A stretch of DNA of 64,000 nucleotides from Conchocele bisecta (lineage: Eukaryota; Mollusca; Bivalvia; Lucinida; Thyasiridae). Numbering within the stretch: position 1 is the first letter of the stretch; each line of letters begins with the position of its first letter. Under the pieces are notes generated by a model. That model saw only the letters and a program-made list of their open reading frames with translations, made no database searches and was not told the origin of the DNA. Positions 59,401 to 60,185 of this stretch are shown piece after piece. The stretch lies in contig CM055272.1 of NCBI GenBank assembly GCA_029237695.1, positions 15,178,042-15,242,041 on the forward strand. Reading direction: 5' to 3'. The position numbers were made by a program, and so were the translations under genes.

Positions 59401-60115
59401 GAAATTTCATATGATGGTTGTGTAACACAACCATCATATGAAAATTTCGTCAACTTTCTACATCATTTACAGAGAATATGATGATGGTGCCACAGTAAAT
59501 AACTGGTCCTATGCCCAGGCCAGTAACATTGATTTGGGCCAGCAGAGCTTGCATACGTAAATCCTTTTCTGAAAAAAATGCTGAAATCATTGTTTAAAAG
59601 CCAGCAAAATATCATTCGGGCCAGCAGTTTTCTAAAACTGGCCCAGTGATCCGCTGATGTGAAATGTTTGTGACGACTGGTGCAAACAAAGAAAACTGGC
59701 ACTTCGTGGTACATGTATGAGCAAATGGTACTAGCATACCTTGGGCCTGGCTCGCTAATTCAGTAATTGTAAAGTGCACAATCGTGTTACAATAACTAAA
59801 TTAGCGATTCAGGGCACAAGGCAAATAATCCACTTACGTTGGTTGAAAAGATGGTGAGTGTCGTACCTTGTAGATATTTAATATCAGAGTAAAATTGAGA
59901 ATGCTTTAAAGAAGTTTTGTCATTGATACCACAAAGTGCCTGTGTCGTACATGTAAACGTTTACCTGTGAGTATTTTCTGCGCCTGTAGGAGCTCGGTGC
60001 GCCGTTGTTGATAGTCGGTATACATGGCGGCCATGACACGCTGAGCATCGAGGGATAGGTGGCAGAATGCGTCCAGTACGGGCGGGTCAACGGCGGGCTT
60101 CCATACTGGGCACAT
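6512..60115 (-). CDS. POLN: DNA polymerase nu gene (family A DNA polymerase), split into at least 19 exons, 3' end beyond the left edge
   Basis: POLN is a nuclear family A polymerase linked to DNA repair and recombination in vertebrates. Exons on the minus strand, joined in phase, give about 1,100 residues. The match to vertebrate POLN is specific: VLEYRQ then LQKLKSTYIDG, WDQTAAATGRL, NPNIQ-like YQPNIQAIPK, DFQQIELR (motif A), REQTKRVVYSVMYGAG (motif B) and LRAQAERQAVNF. The upstream exonuclease-like region (GFNAKDFF, then LDPSVALWLLDP) and even the N-terminal FC-LS--AQ--M-AM pattern also resemble POLN. No helicase domain is present, which argues against POLQ. The long disordered N-terminus makes it larger than the roughly 900-residue human protein. 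Motif C and the stop codon were not found between 1 and 6500. Introns are 0.2-9 kb and packed with mobile elements. All boundaries are my own splice predictions without transcript evidence; exon 7 is doubtful. Confidence 0.93.
6645..6880. repeat. About 60-bp tandem repeat, four units
   Basis: Units contain TATTGGCCGAATACGTACTG then GATAACATAATGTCGTATCA. They lie immediately upstream of POLN exon 21. A related single sequence is at 28775-28820. Confidence 0.85.
6900..7440. other. Intron with a reversed pearl-core fragment
   Basis: 7195-7330 resembles the complement of the 8.9-kb array core (TATCATCATCCATAT, GCCAAATGTCAAGGCCAAAT). Nothing else is recognised. Confidence 0.5.
7455..7514 (-). CDS. 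POLN: POLN exon 20
   Basis: 60 bases, TATTTACAG to AAATG|GTAAGT, reading KFPAVSQFTHSCVEYCQKN. It matches the helix Y-K-F---A---C---G between motif B and the RRR motif. Phases (1 in, 1 out) fit both neighbours. Confidence 0.9.
7564..7700. mobile_element. Family-A MITE, partial
   Basis: Left arm GTGACCGTAGAAATGGGGCT and TGATAATGATATTTATTACT; the rest is diverged. Confidence 0.6.
7865..8050. mobile_element. Short palindromic element
   Basis: TCTACACTCGTTTGCTCAAA pairs loosely with GACGTAACGAGTGTAGACTG. A related copy at 34685-34820 shares GTACATGTTTTCCTATAT in the opposite orientation. Confidence 0.6.
8440..9560. mobile_element. Tandem-array element (pearl-like P2), copy 1, with an older fragment at its left
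   Basis: 8449-8568 matches the left of the 60.49-kb element (GGTGGCAGATTGGAGAAACT). P2 starts ACAAGAAACGAGGCAAAGCC; its core units carry GATGATAAACACCCATGTGA and TTTGACCTTGACATTGGGCA. It ends with a GCCCGCC-rich run and a TTGCGAAAG/CTTTCGCCAA-type stem near 9490. Copies are at 38281 and 48884. Confidence 0.8.
9896..11030. mobile_element. TA-flanked pogo/Tigger-like element, non-autonomous
   Basis: Ends CAGTCAGAATTCGTTACA and TGTAACGAATTCTGACTG with TA on both sides; 1,135 bp. It contains an internal roughly 110-bp duplication (10645-10740, 10750-10860) with GTCAGTGACTGGTTCCCGAA. No transposase reading is recognised. Confidence 0.8.
11450..13037. mobile_element. Possible 1.6-kb TIR element with G-rich ends
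   Basis: Left GGGTGATTCCACAATTAA..GGGTGGGCGGCAC is inverted at the right as GTGCCGCCCACCCCC..TTAATTCTGGAATTGCCC. Sub-terminal GATGGGTGGTGGGG repeats occur at both ends, and an internal duplication lies at 11690-11865 (TTAATGGTGGTATCGGTAAT). The core (11.9-12.8 kb) is otherwise unique with no recognised protein. Confidence 0.55.
13323..13394 (-). CDS. POLN: POLN exon 19
   Basis: 72 bases, TTTATCCTACAG to CTAT|GTAAGT, reading KEKLAEYLKISTNDAKSIIT then SFL. It follows motif B directly, as GKERLA--L does in vertebrate POLN. Confidence 0.93.
13600..15845. mobile_element. Pearl-like element with an array of 176-bp units
   Basis: At least nine units at an exact 176-bp spacing, with ATGACCTTGACCTTGAGAAT, GGGGGTGTGCGTAATGAAGC and CAAACATTGATGTGAAATAT. 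It starts at CGCCACGGAAGCGG/TGCCGAGGTATTTGACC and ends ATAGTCGCGCCTCTGCTAAA then GCAGGCGCGACAA. A single-unit copy is at 46405-46690. Confidence 0.9.
15202..15701. other. Assembly gap, 500 N
   Basis: Flanked on both sides by the same 18 bases (GATATTGTAAAAAAACAA), so the true gap is probably absent. Confidence 0.95.
16008..16142. mobile_element. Family-G palindrome, copy 2
   Basis: TCATGTCCAGCCGTCTGCAA pairs with ACACAGCTGGACATGA around CGCGGCCTGCGGCC. Confidence 0.85.
16171..16394. mobile_element. Family-A MITE
   Basis: Complete arms, TGGCTGTGACTGGAGAAATG to CATTTCTCCAGTCACAGCC. Confidence 0.9.
16553..17520. mobile_element. Array element interrupted by a family-F MITE
   Basis: Units with GGATGTGTGGCATTTGTCCA occur at 16588 and 17239, on either side of a roughly 500-bp element at 16735-17233. 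It ends with (ACAG)n (17340-17440), then AACACTATATTCCTTCGGC and a GC-rich hairpin. Confidence 0.75.
16735..17233. mobile_element. Family-F MITE, nested
   Basis: Ends TTAAAGGTACACGCCCACGC and GTGGGCATGTACCTTTAA; the interior is shared with 29810-30320 (TGATATCAGGGGCGATAACC). Confidence 0.88.
17704..17786 (-). CDS. POLN: POLN exon 18, polymerase motif B (fingers O helix)
   Basis: Reads LGKPVDHVTAAEREQTKRVV then YSVMYGA(G). REQTK--VY--MYGAG is the dNTP-binding O helix. The residue after the conserved Lys is Arg, where human POLN has the Lys (K679) associated with its low fidelity. Acceptor TTGCAG, donor GTAAGG. Confidence 0.96.
17930..18190. mobile_element. Long palindromic element
   Basis: GAGACACGCCATGTGATTTT pairs with AAAATCGCATGGCGTGTCTC; TGACAAAATGTTCAT pairs with ATGAACATTTTGTCA. 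A relative is at 59290-59480. A separate hairpin follows at 18270-18410 (TGAACATA..TATGTTCA arms). Confidence 0.8.
18669..18897. mobile_element. Family-A MITE
   Basis: GTGGCTGTGACTGAAGAAAT to CATTTCTCCAGTCACAGCCA. Confidence 0.9.
18940..19640. other. Intron upstream of motif A exon: repeats and a half family-B2 element
   Basis: 18960-19080 matches 32210-32320 (TTTAGCACAGGTT). 19440-19625 is the right half of a B2-type element ending TTCCTTATCTGGAGCCCTG. Confidence 0.55.
19665..19779 (-). CDS. POLN: POLN exon 17, polymerase motif A
   Basis: Reads (D)FQQIELRLLAHLADDEVLLQ then IFSDPDIPDIFNALTAQ(W). Catalytic Asp and Glu of motif A are present, but the Ser of the usual DFSQIELR is Gln here. Acceptor GTGTGTCAG, donor GTAAAT, phase 2 out. 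Confidence 0.95.
19900..20295. mobile_element. P2-like element fragment
   Basis: ACAAGAAACGAGGCAAAGCC start, AGGTCAAGGTCAAATGTCC inside, and a CCAACAGTAGGGATTTTTTC end similar to 28335-28395. Confidence 0.55.
20400..20700. repeat. Two-unit repeat with hairpin, about 125 bp
   Basis: GTCTAGTAACCGGCGCAAGA pairs with GTGCCGGTTACTAGAC. The unit with AGGAAACCGGTGCATTT is repeated at about 20500 and 20630. Confidence 0.7.
20715..20795 (-). CDS. POLN: POLN exon 16, leading into motif A
   Basis: 81 bases between GTGTTGTAG and CTGCAG|GTCAGT. It reads RDEQAEVELFARDSFVSRPG then WSLLAA, with the motif A aspartate split across the junction (G|AT). It matches the vertebrate POLN --RAMFVS--GHTFLAAD segment. 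Confidence 0.95.
20890..21000. repeat. Palindrome
   Basis: AAATCAAGCAGTCTAATTGG pairs with CCAATGAAACTGCTTGATTT. Confidence 0.85.
21037..21403. mobile_element. Family-B2 MITE
   Basis: CAGTGCTCCAGATAATGAAT to GCTTATCTGGAGCTCTG, with CAATTGGGTATTTCAAAAT inside. Copies at 30915-31307 and, in part, 46762 and 48545-48733. Confidence 0.8.
21785..23380. mobile_element. Composite Helitron-like/pearl-like element, short copy
   Basis: Starts AACTAGAAATGGACGCTTGT; carries one unit of the roughly 170-bp CTTGACC-type repeat and four or more roughly 155-bp GGGAGATAACT units. It ends in the hairpin TATCCCCCGACGGAGTC then CGGGGGATACAATA. Its twin at 52406-55512 shares both ends. Confidence 0.82.
23400..23672. 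mobile_element. Family-E MITE
   Basis: Right end GCAATGTTGATGAAATAGGC; central palindrome TTATCACAGCCAATTTGGCT. Copies at 29190-29415 and 42575-42887. Confidence 0.8.
23685..24215. mobile_element. About 530-bp TIR element
   Basis: CTACTGTCTTTTCCACGTTT..TTTGGCTATTA inverted as TAATAGCCAAA..AAAACGTGGAACAGACAGTAG. A right-end fragment is at 24775-24860. Confidence 0.8.
24361..24544 (-). CDS. POLN: POLN exon 15, template/primer-binding and TGRL motif
   Basis: Reads LQKLKSTYIDGILSCVQAGV, then HWDQTAAATGRL and TAYQPNIQAIPKVPV. K-ST--DGL and T-TGRLS--PN-Q-IP are hallmark DNA-contact motifs of family A polymerases. I chose the acceptor six bases upstream of a second CAG, because LQ then fills the spacing seen in vertebrate EYRQVHKIKSTF. 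Donor GTACGC, phase 1. Confidence 0.97.
24602..24760. mobile_element. Family-A MITE, 3' truncated
   Basis: Arm GTGACTGGAGAAATGGGGCT then GTTCGCCATTCCATCAATGA; truncated into the 24775 fragment. Confidence 0.8.
24960..25225. mobile_element. Palindromic element (CTTGATATCA / ATAAACTTGATATCAA family)
   Basis: AATACCAGGCTACTGTTTGT and TATCAAGTTTATCAGG recur with their complements. Relatives at 28496-28830, 42125-42290 and 50445-50480. Confidence 0.65.
25233..25472 (-). CDS. POLN: POLN exon 14
   Basis: 80 codons, phase 0 to 0, from GTTGTAG to AGACAG|GTAACT. It contains KKLSKLEQQAHVAAGHSFLL, TSHPQLRQVLFEEL, the TSTSE motif and HELPGIVLEYRQ, all matching vertebrate POLN thumb sequence in order. 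Two decayed copies of its 5' part lie just upstream (25551-25634, 25705-25787). Confidence 0.97.
25551..25634 (-). pseudogene. Tandem partial duplicate of POLN exon 14 (copy 2)
   Basis: Begins after the same TTGTAG acceptor and reads KKLSKLEQAHATAGHSILLT then CHLQLRQV before running into ATTG-rich sequence. One codon is deleted relative to exon 14 and the frame stays open. No equivalent 5' splice site follows, so it is unlikely to be a functional exon. Confidence 0.85.
25705..25787 (-). pseudogene. Tandem partial duplicate of POLN exon 14 (copy 3)
   Basis: Reads KLAKLEQQVHVATGRSFLQK then a stop, after an ATTGTAG acceptor-like site. It lies about 153 bases upstream of copy 2. It is more diverged than copy 2 and is followed by the same ATTG simple-repeat spacer. 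Confidence 0.8.
25884..26056 (-). mobile_element. tRNA-derived SINE
   Basis: On the minus strand a tRNA-like head (A box GTGGCCGAGGGGAT, B box GAGTTCAAGTCTC) precedes a body ending GGGACGTTAAACCC. Full copies at 36337, 42330 and 50222; a body fragment is at 26652-26765. Confidence 0.85.
26075..26287 (-). CDS. POLN: POLN exon 13
   Basis: 71 codons from CCAATTACAG to CTCAAG|GTTGGT. It contains LYQQLGARGLWDLYVCVETK then LIPLLAAMEL, aligning with vertebrate POLN GLW-LFRTLELPLIPILAVME. This is the entry to the polymerase thumb. The donor lies about 15 bases from the tRNA head of a SINE (25884-26056). Confidence 0.95.
26320..26539. mobile_element. Family-C palindromic MITE
   Basis: CACTAAACTTTGTATGACTA and its complement TAGTCGTACAAAGTTTAGTG; central TTGAGCATAGGCTGCATATG. 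Confidence 0.9.
26832..27104. mobile_element. Family-B MITE
   Basis: CAGAGCTCCAGATAAGG to CTTATCTGGAGCTCTG; flanks TTCAAT/TCCAAT differ at one base of six. Confidence 0.88.
27126..27308. mobile_element. TTAACCCT-ended palindromic MITE
   Basis: TTAACCCTGACTACGCTG to CAGCGTAGGAAGGGTTAA; a relative at 34339-34539 abuts exon 8. Confidence 0.75.
27464..27576 (-). CDS. POLN: POLN exon 12
   Basis: 113 bases between CGTTCTAG and CAACAG|GTACCG, reading DISWTVLDPSVALWLLDPDK then PVVTFDQVLMVLGMPQQ. The LDP--A-WL-DP motif is characteristic of the exonuclease-like region of family A repair polymerases. It ends in phase 0. Confidence 0.93.
27770..28187. mobile_element. Long palindromic MITE
   Basis: AAGGTGCATGATCACGTGGT pairs with ACCACGTGATCATGCACCTT; the arms extend to a centre near 27965 (AATCAATTTCCGTGT and its complement). 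Confidence 0.88.
28496..28830. mobile_element. Element related to 24960-25225 and to the 6.6-kb repeat
   Basis: AATACCAGGCTAGTGTCTTT at its left; TGTATTCGGCCAATACAACA at its right is the complement of the 60-bp repeat unit at 6645-6880. Confidence 0.6.
28852..29188. mobile_element. Family-B MITE
   Basis: CAGAATTCCAGATAAGGTGC to CTTATCTGGAGCTCTG. It carries the same AAGGTGCGT sequence used as a predicted donor at 44551. Confidence 0.85.
29190..29415. mobile_element. Family-E MITE
   Basis: TAGCCTATTTCATCAACATT to AATGTTGATGAAATAGGCTA. Confidence 0.85.
29468..29574 (-). CDS. POLN: POLN exon 11
   Basis: 107 bases between AATTCCACAG and CAAAG|GTATGT, reading EFWRTLMVGSMRKVGFNAKD then FFTELLRFYNFDCDK. 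The (C/G)FNAKDF core is shared with vertebrate POLN. Phase 2 in, 1 out. Confidence 0.92.
29810..30320. mobile_element. Family-F MITE
   Basis: TTAAAGGTACATGCTCACTC to GTGGGCATGTACCTTTAA; colinear with 16735-17233. Confidence 0.9.
30648..30882. mobile_element. Family-C palindromic MITE
   Basis: ACTAAACTTCGTACGACTAA to GTACAAAGTTTAGTGAAACA. Confidence 0.88.
30915..31307. mobile_element. Family-B2 MITE with 6-bp TSD
   Basis: CAGTGCTCCAGATAAGGAAT to TTATCTGGAGCTCTG, flanked by TGCCCG at 30909-30914 and 31308-31313. Confidence 0.9.
31375..31508 (-). CDS. POLN: POLN exon 10
   Basis: 134 bases between TTTTTTGTAG and CTACAG|GTAAG, reading KRQPFKQKLGSPAVKGFAVA then SKSANHDVFLFPATNTDR. Phase 0 to 2 fits exons 9 and 11. 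It belongs to the degenerate exonuclease-like domain; no exonuclease metal-binding residues are evident. Confidence 0.88.
31586..31831. mobile_element. Family-C palindromic MITE
   Basis: CACTAAACTTTGTACGACTA to TAGTCGTACAAAGTTTAGTG; it lies just upstream of exon 10. Confidence 0.9.
31832..32333. other. Intron 9 remainder
   Basis: Contains the start of a CAGTGGCGTAGCTAGTGGGG-type repeat (32098) and a fragment matching 18960-19080. No exon seen. Confidence 0.5.
32334..32513 (-). CDS. POLN: POLN exon 9, start of exonuclease-like region
   Basis: Reads VSATRSNIADISTIHLDTLT then ILSGLLDANEVILSLVYSND, STQLRDG. The LVYSNDSTQL stretch matches the vertebrate POLN motif VMY-DGSTQL. The acceptor is TTTTGCCAG. 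Two in-phase donors are possible: GTAAAA at 32333 (used here, 60 codons) or GTTTAT at 32348 (55 codons). Confidence 0.88.
32554..33085. mobile_element. About 530-bp TIR element
   Basis: TACTGTCTGTTTCACGAAAG inverted as TTTCGTGAAACAGACAGTA. An internal hairpin at 32720-32785 contains CCCATAGA and its complement. Confidence 0.85.
33125..33408. mobile_element. Short TIR element with poly-G tract
   Basis: GCAGGCGCGGATACAG inverted as CTGTATCCGCGCCTGC; a G run of about 15 lies near 33143. Confidence 0.85.
33471..33635 (+). CDS. Unassigned open reading frame on the plus strand inside a POLN intron
   Basis: ATG directly after an in-frame TAG, reading MSNFAHSNTDGAMDDISDFP, RSVNIDGLIDELRKSCDLVN, RNTSR, then running into a family-A MITE at 33628. 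The amphipathic IDGLIDELRKSCDLVN stretch looks protein-like and the segment is not one of the repeats recognised here. No family is recognised and no continuation exon was found. It could be an orphan first exon or chance. Confidence 0.25.
33628..33865. mobile_element. Family-A MITE
   Basis: TAGAGAAATGGGGCTTGTTG to CATTTCTCCAGTCACAG; it truncates the plus-strand reading at 33471. Confidence 0.88.
34339..34539. mobile_element. AACCCTTAC-ended palindromic MITE
   Basis: AACCCTTACAATGCTGTTG and GGCATTCCAAGGGTTAA ends, a (TTG)n tract and a CAGCAGACGACA arm. It ends next to the exon 8 donor. Confidence 0.7.
34550..34651 (-). CDS. POLN: POLN exon 8, basic NLS-like segment
   Basis: 102 bases between GTTTTCTAG and AATAAG|GTGTCG. 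The 34 codons include KKRVNKSKG and PLKKSKP, consistent with a nuclear localisation signal. The only open frame is phase 0 to phase 0, which fits exon 9. A weaker internal acceptor 16 bases in would join exon 6 directly in frame. A palindromic MITE ends about 12 bases beyond its donor. Confidence 0.65.
34826..35047. mobile_element. Family-C palindromic MITE
   Basis: CTTCGTATGACTAAAATG to CCTACAAAGTTTAGTGAAGC around TTGAGCACAGGCTGCC. Confidence 0.85.
35083..35295. mobile_element. Tigger-like short TIR element
   Basis: ACAGCGGAACCTCTCCAAAC start; GGTTAAGATAGGTTTCCCTGT end; internal AAACCGGACACCCTGGGG hairpin. Confidence 0.6.
35678..35913. mobile_element. Family-A MITE
   Basis: TGTGGCTGTGACTGGAGAAA to a diverged CATTTTTCCAGCCACAGCCA arm. 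Confidence 0.88.
36090..36257. mobile_element. Family-C palindromic MITE, short
   Basis: CACTAAATTTCATACGACTA to TAGTCATACAAAGTTTAGTG; part of the left centre is deleted. Confidence 0.85.
36337..36510 (-). mobile_element. tRNA-derived SINE
   Basis: GTTTAATGTCCCAGCAACAG body and a tRNA-like B box (GTGAGTTCAATCCTC on the minus strand). Confidence 0.8.
36567..37243. mobile_element. TA-flanked pogo/Tigger-like element
   Basis: CAGTGGAAACTCCGAATACC to its near-complement GGTATTCGGAGTTTCTACTG; 677 bp. Internal copies of AATACCGGA occur. A 71-codon reading inside (36905-37120) is not a recognised transposase. Confidence 0.8.
37435..37469 (-). CDS. POLN: Possible POLN microexon 7
   Basis: 35 bases between ATATTTCAG and a strong GTAAGT donor, reading RSRQDRTSIHI when entered from exon 6. 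It leaves in phase 1, which does not fit the next identified exon (phase 0). Either a further small exon is missing or this is a chance pair of splice signals. Confidence 0.3.
37990..38280. mobile_element. 3' end of an array-type element
   Basis: GACGGACGGACGGACCAAAC then ACTATATGCCACCCGTTTC and CGAAACCCGGTGGCATAATT: an ACGG tail plus hairpin as in other array elements. Confidence 0.65.
38281..39035. mobile_element. Tandem-array element P2, copy 2
   Basis: Starts ACAAGAAACGAGGCAAAGCC with three core units (GATGATAAACACCCATGTGA at about 38482, 38635, 38782). It ends with a GCCCGCC tract and CAATCCAATAGCCTGGATTT. Confidence 0.85.
39470..40860. mobile_element. Array-type element with two about 150-bp direct repeats
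   Basis: 39643-39800 and 40369-40520 share CATATGCTTGAAACTGATGT and CAAGCAAAGAGTGTCTATGG. AACTTTTAACCTAAATCCC occurs at both ends, and the right end has ACGTACGGACGTACATG then CGACTATATCGCGCC. Confidence 0.6.
41051..41210. repeat. Family-D near-perfect hairpin, copy 2
   Basis: Same arms as 3199-3358; the conserved tail continues to about 41410. Confidence 0.9.
41517..41634 (-). CDS. POLN: POLN exon 6
   Basis: 118 bases between TTTCTCAG and an AACAG|GTAGAC donor, reading (A)PMDMTGAQDESPHVTPSDVY then DIFKHPAITTAKNLQDIN. It enters in phase 1 from exon 5 and leaves in phase 2. No domain is recognised. Confidence 0.75.
41652..42018. mobile_element. Family-A MITE carrying a nested 124-bp MITE (41759-41882)
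   Basis: The host arms are GTGGCCGTGACTGGAGAAAT and CCCATTTCTCCACAGCCAC. The insert has CAGTTTGAAGTAACGGTCCG inverted as CGGTCCGTTACTTCAACCTG, separating the TGTTAAAAGCA and GGTTAGAAGTATGA host parts. Confidence 0.85.
42330..42520 (-). mobile_element. tRNA-derived SINE (best head)
   Basis: Minus-strand head GTGGCCTAGGGGTTAGAGC (A box) and GGGTTCAAACCTC (B box), then a body ending GGGACGTTAAACCC. Confidence 0.9.
42575..42887. mobile_element. Family-E MITE
   Basis: GTAGCCGATTTCATCAAAAT to ATTTTGATGAAATAGGCTAC with central TCACAGCCAACATGGCTGTG. Confidence 0.88.
43010..43788. mobile_element. Family-A MITE split by a TA-flanked element (43111-43701)
   Basis: The insert (591 bp) begins AAGGTCGTTCTCGTTATCGA and ends CGAGATAACGAGATTCGGCT then G, with TA on each side. 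Host sequence AAGCAATATA resumes as GATCGTTATCAGG. Confidence 0.82.
43839..44251 (-). CDS. POLN: POLN exon 5, disordered region
   Basis: 413 bases reading MEQTPVKVTEVNSNICMPSY then a polar stretch. It contains two imperfect copies of a KDTPTKVVN / KDTRTKVVN repeat. The acceptor TTGTAG consists of the transposon target duplication plus one flanking G. It ends ..IGTSG plus one base before a GTTTGT donor, in phase with exon 6. It may be the second half of what was once a single exon with exon 4. Confidence 0.75.
44252..44550 (-). other. Candidate transposon-derived intron of POLN
   Basis: 299 bases from GTGCGT (inside the element's terminal repeat) to TTGTAG (target duplication plus flank). Splicing here keeps the frame (phase 2: AG|T gives Ser). 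Reading through the element instead meets a stop in its first 40 bases or so. The intron contains essentially nothing but the family-B element at 44259-44566. Confidence 0.6.
44259..44566. mobile_element. Family-B MITE (CAG..CTG termini, 6-bp TSD) inserted in POLN coding sequence
   Basis: 308 bp, ends CAGAGCTCC and GGAGCTCTG, flanked by perfect TACAAT duplications at 44253-44258 and 44567-44572. The interior is a large inverted repeat centred on AAAAAGCACTGCTTTTTGC. Terminal CAG/CTG is hAT-like, but the superfamily is an inference. No transposase is present. Confidence 0.9.
44551..45174 (-). CDS. POLN: POLN exon 4, long disordered N-terminal region
   Basis: 624 bases starting AESTTESPGRES and rich in Ser, Asn, Thr and His (e.g. 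HRTHRHKSHGSYGHKNYGRK). It ends in the terminal repeat of a transposon: ..SIPDCNCTELQI then a donor AAG|GTGCGT. No domain is recognised, as in the low-complexity N-terminus of vertebrate POLN. Before the insertion this exon was evidently continuous with exon 5, because the frame runs straight across the empty target site. The last five or six residues are transposon-encoded if this donor is used. Confidence 0.75.
45186..45560. mobile_element. SINE-like repeat, relative of 502-890
   Basis: ATTGGTGTTTTAACGACCTA, AAGGCCGGGCCAACGGG and CCTGACCTGGTGCCAGGTCC in the same order as the first copy. It lies upstream of POLN exon 4. Confidence 0.7.
45590..46089. other. Assembly gap, 500 N
   Basis: TATTTTTATGCCACCGGG (18 bases) ends the left side and starts the right side, so the gap is probably spurious. 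Confidence 0.95.
46112..46385. repeat. Palindromic tandem array of about 22-bp units
   Basis: Six or so forward units of AATTAACAATTCGTTCCCAC switch at about 46265 to a similar number of inverted units (GGGAACGAATTGTTAATT). The two arms are therefore complementary as well as internally repeated. Confidence 0.9.
46405..46690. mobile_element. Single-unit copy of the 176-bp pearl-like element
   Basis: AAGCGGTGTCGCGCCTGCCG start, one core unit, then ATAGTCGCGCCTCTGCTAAA and GCAGGCGTGACAA end. It shows what the uninterrupted end at 15.7 kb should look like. Confidence 0.9.
46760..47150. other. Fused repeat fragments
   Basis: A B2 left end (GCTCCAGATAAGGTGGCGTA) changes abruptly to array-type sequence near 46840 (AGATTGGTCAGTAAGCGAGG), which recurs at 56185-56420. 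Confidence 0.6.
47200..47357. repeat. Family-D near-perfect hairpin, copy 3
   Basis: Same arms as the other two copies; its tail ends at a TTATCACAGCC/GGCTGTGATAA palindrome near 47565-47590. Confidence 0.9.
47640..48455. mobile_element. Tandem-array element, about 165-174-bp units
   Basis: Five units with TTTCTCTGATGTTAAGTTTT (47649, 47823, 47995, 48160, 48325), GACCTTGACCTTGGGATCAG and GTGTGAAATATTAAGCATT. It ends CGCACGGACGGACAACCTGA, a poly-G run and GGGTATAAAA. A copy is at 56430-57012. Confidence 0.88.
48884..49812. mobile_element. Tandem-array element P2, copy 3
   Basis: ACAAGCAACGAGGCAAAGCC start, GATGATAAACACCCATGTGA units, and a CCAATCCAATAGCCTGGATT end. Confidence 0.85.
50087..50212 (-). 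CDS. POLN: POLN exon 3
   Basis: 126 bases between TTGCCACAG and a GTGGGC donor. The frame fixed by its neighbours reads WPARSSSALGLAVSPVSVDT then SRYSDSPPIETQDYRILSQF. It is serine-rich and probably disordered. Phases (in 2, out 2) fit exon 2 and exon 4. Another frame is also open across it (a chance effect of GC-rich sequence) but does not fit the phases. A tRNA-derived SINE abuts its 5' side. Confidence 0.65.
50222..50425 (-). mobile_element. tRNA-derived SINE abutting POLN exon 3
   Basis: GTTTAACGTCCCAGCAACAG body and a minus-strand head with GTGGCCTAGGGGTTAGCAC and GGGTTCAAACCTC. Its tail lies only a few bases before the exon 3 acceptor. Confidence 0.88.
50480..50787. mobile_element. Family-B MITE, left end missing
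   Basis: Central GCAAACACTGTTTTCTTTTTGC palindrome-like core and right end ACCTCATCTGGAGCTTTG. Confidence 0.75.
50985..51295. mobile_element. Palindromic element related to 5040-5420
   Basis: GTGAATGGGAAAAAATATCT pairs with AGATATTTTTCCCATTCAC; TTTATCCCGTCAACAG is shared with the first copy. Confidence 0.75.
51296..51990. mobile_element. Tandem-array element, about 153-bp units
   Basis: Four units starting TTGACACAAAGGTCAAGGTC (about 51296, 51449, 51604, 51754), with GACAGCCATCAATGTGAGGA in each. Confidence 0.8.
52406..55512. mobile_element. Composite Helitron-like/pearl-like element, long copy
   Basis: Shares both ends with 21785-23380. It differs by about six units of the roughly 170-bp repeat (53020-53800), a triplicated A-rich block (54010-54560) and four roughly 155-bp GGGAGATAACT units. 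It ends TATCCCCCGACGGAGTC then CGGGGGATACAATA. Confidence 0.85.
55689..56035. mobile_element. Family-B MITE, right end replaced
   Basis: CAGAGCTCCAGATAGGC start and TTTTGTACTCCCACTGTTGA, then a switch at about 56035 to a GAACGGTTTCAGAGGAGTTG repeat that recurs at 63760 and 63955. Confidence 0.75.
56430..57012. mobile_element. Tandem-array element, copy of the 47.6-kb family
   Basis: Three units plus GACGGACGGACGCATGGACG, then ATACCCCCCCACAACGAG and TTGTGGAGGGTATAAAA, a clean terminal hairpin. Confidence 0.88.
57030..58930. mobile_element. Tandem-array element, about 168-bp units
   Basis: Seven or more units with CATTTACCCCAACGTTAAGT (57890, 58038, 58209, 58375, 58543, 58712, 58879) and GTGACCTTGACCTTGGGGTA. 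It ends GACGCCGACGCTGACGCCGC. A non-repeated insert is at about 57200-57640. Confidence 0.85.
59168..59252 (-). CDS. POLN: POLN exon 2
   Basis: Acceptor CCTCAG and donor GTGAGC flank 85 bases reading PRNYYAELYSAKFGSIPWKP then DSYGTGT. It enters in phase 1 and leaves in phase 2, fitting exons 1 and 3. I do not recognise a domain; membership rests on phase, strand and coding appearance. A SINE tail and a long palindrome (59290-59480) lie just upstream in the intron. Confidence 0.65.
59290..59480. repeat. Long palindrome in POLN intron 1-2 region
   Basis: GACGAAATTTCATATGATGG pairs with CCATCATATGAAAATTTCGT; outer TTTACAGA/TCTGTAAA arms. Related to 17930-18190. Confidence 0.85.
59965..60115 (-). 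CDS. POLN: POLN exon 1 (predicted start codon)
   Basis: Starts MCPVWKPAVDPP and continues with LDAFCHLSLDAQRVMAAMY, ending in ILT plus one base before a GTAAAC donor. An in-frame TAG lies upstream with no other ATG between, so this ATG is the natural start; an upstream exon joining in frame cannot be excluded. The F-C-x-L-S-x-x-A-Q-x-x-M-x-A-M pattern resembles the extreme N-terminus of vertebrate POLN. The phase (1) matches the next exon. Confidence 0.75.
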
Positions 60116-60185
60116 CCTGGACAATGGTGCCCGCAGTTCTACTGCTCCTGATATCTATTCCTATAAAAGTATTACTGTAATAACC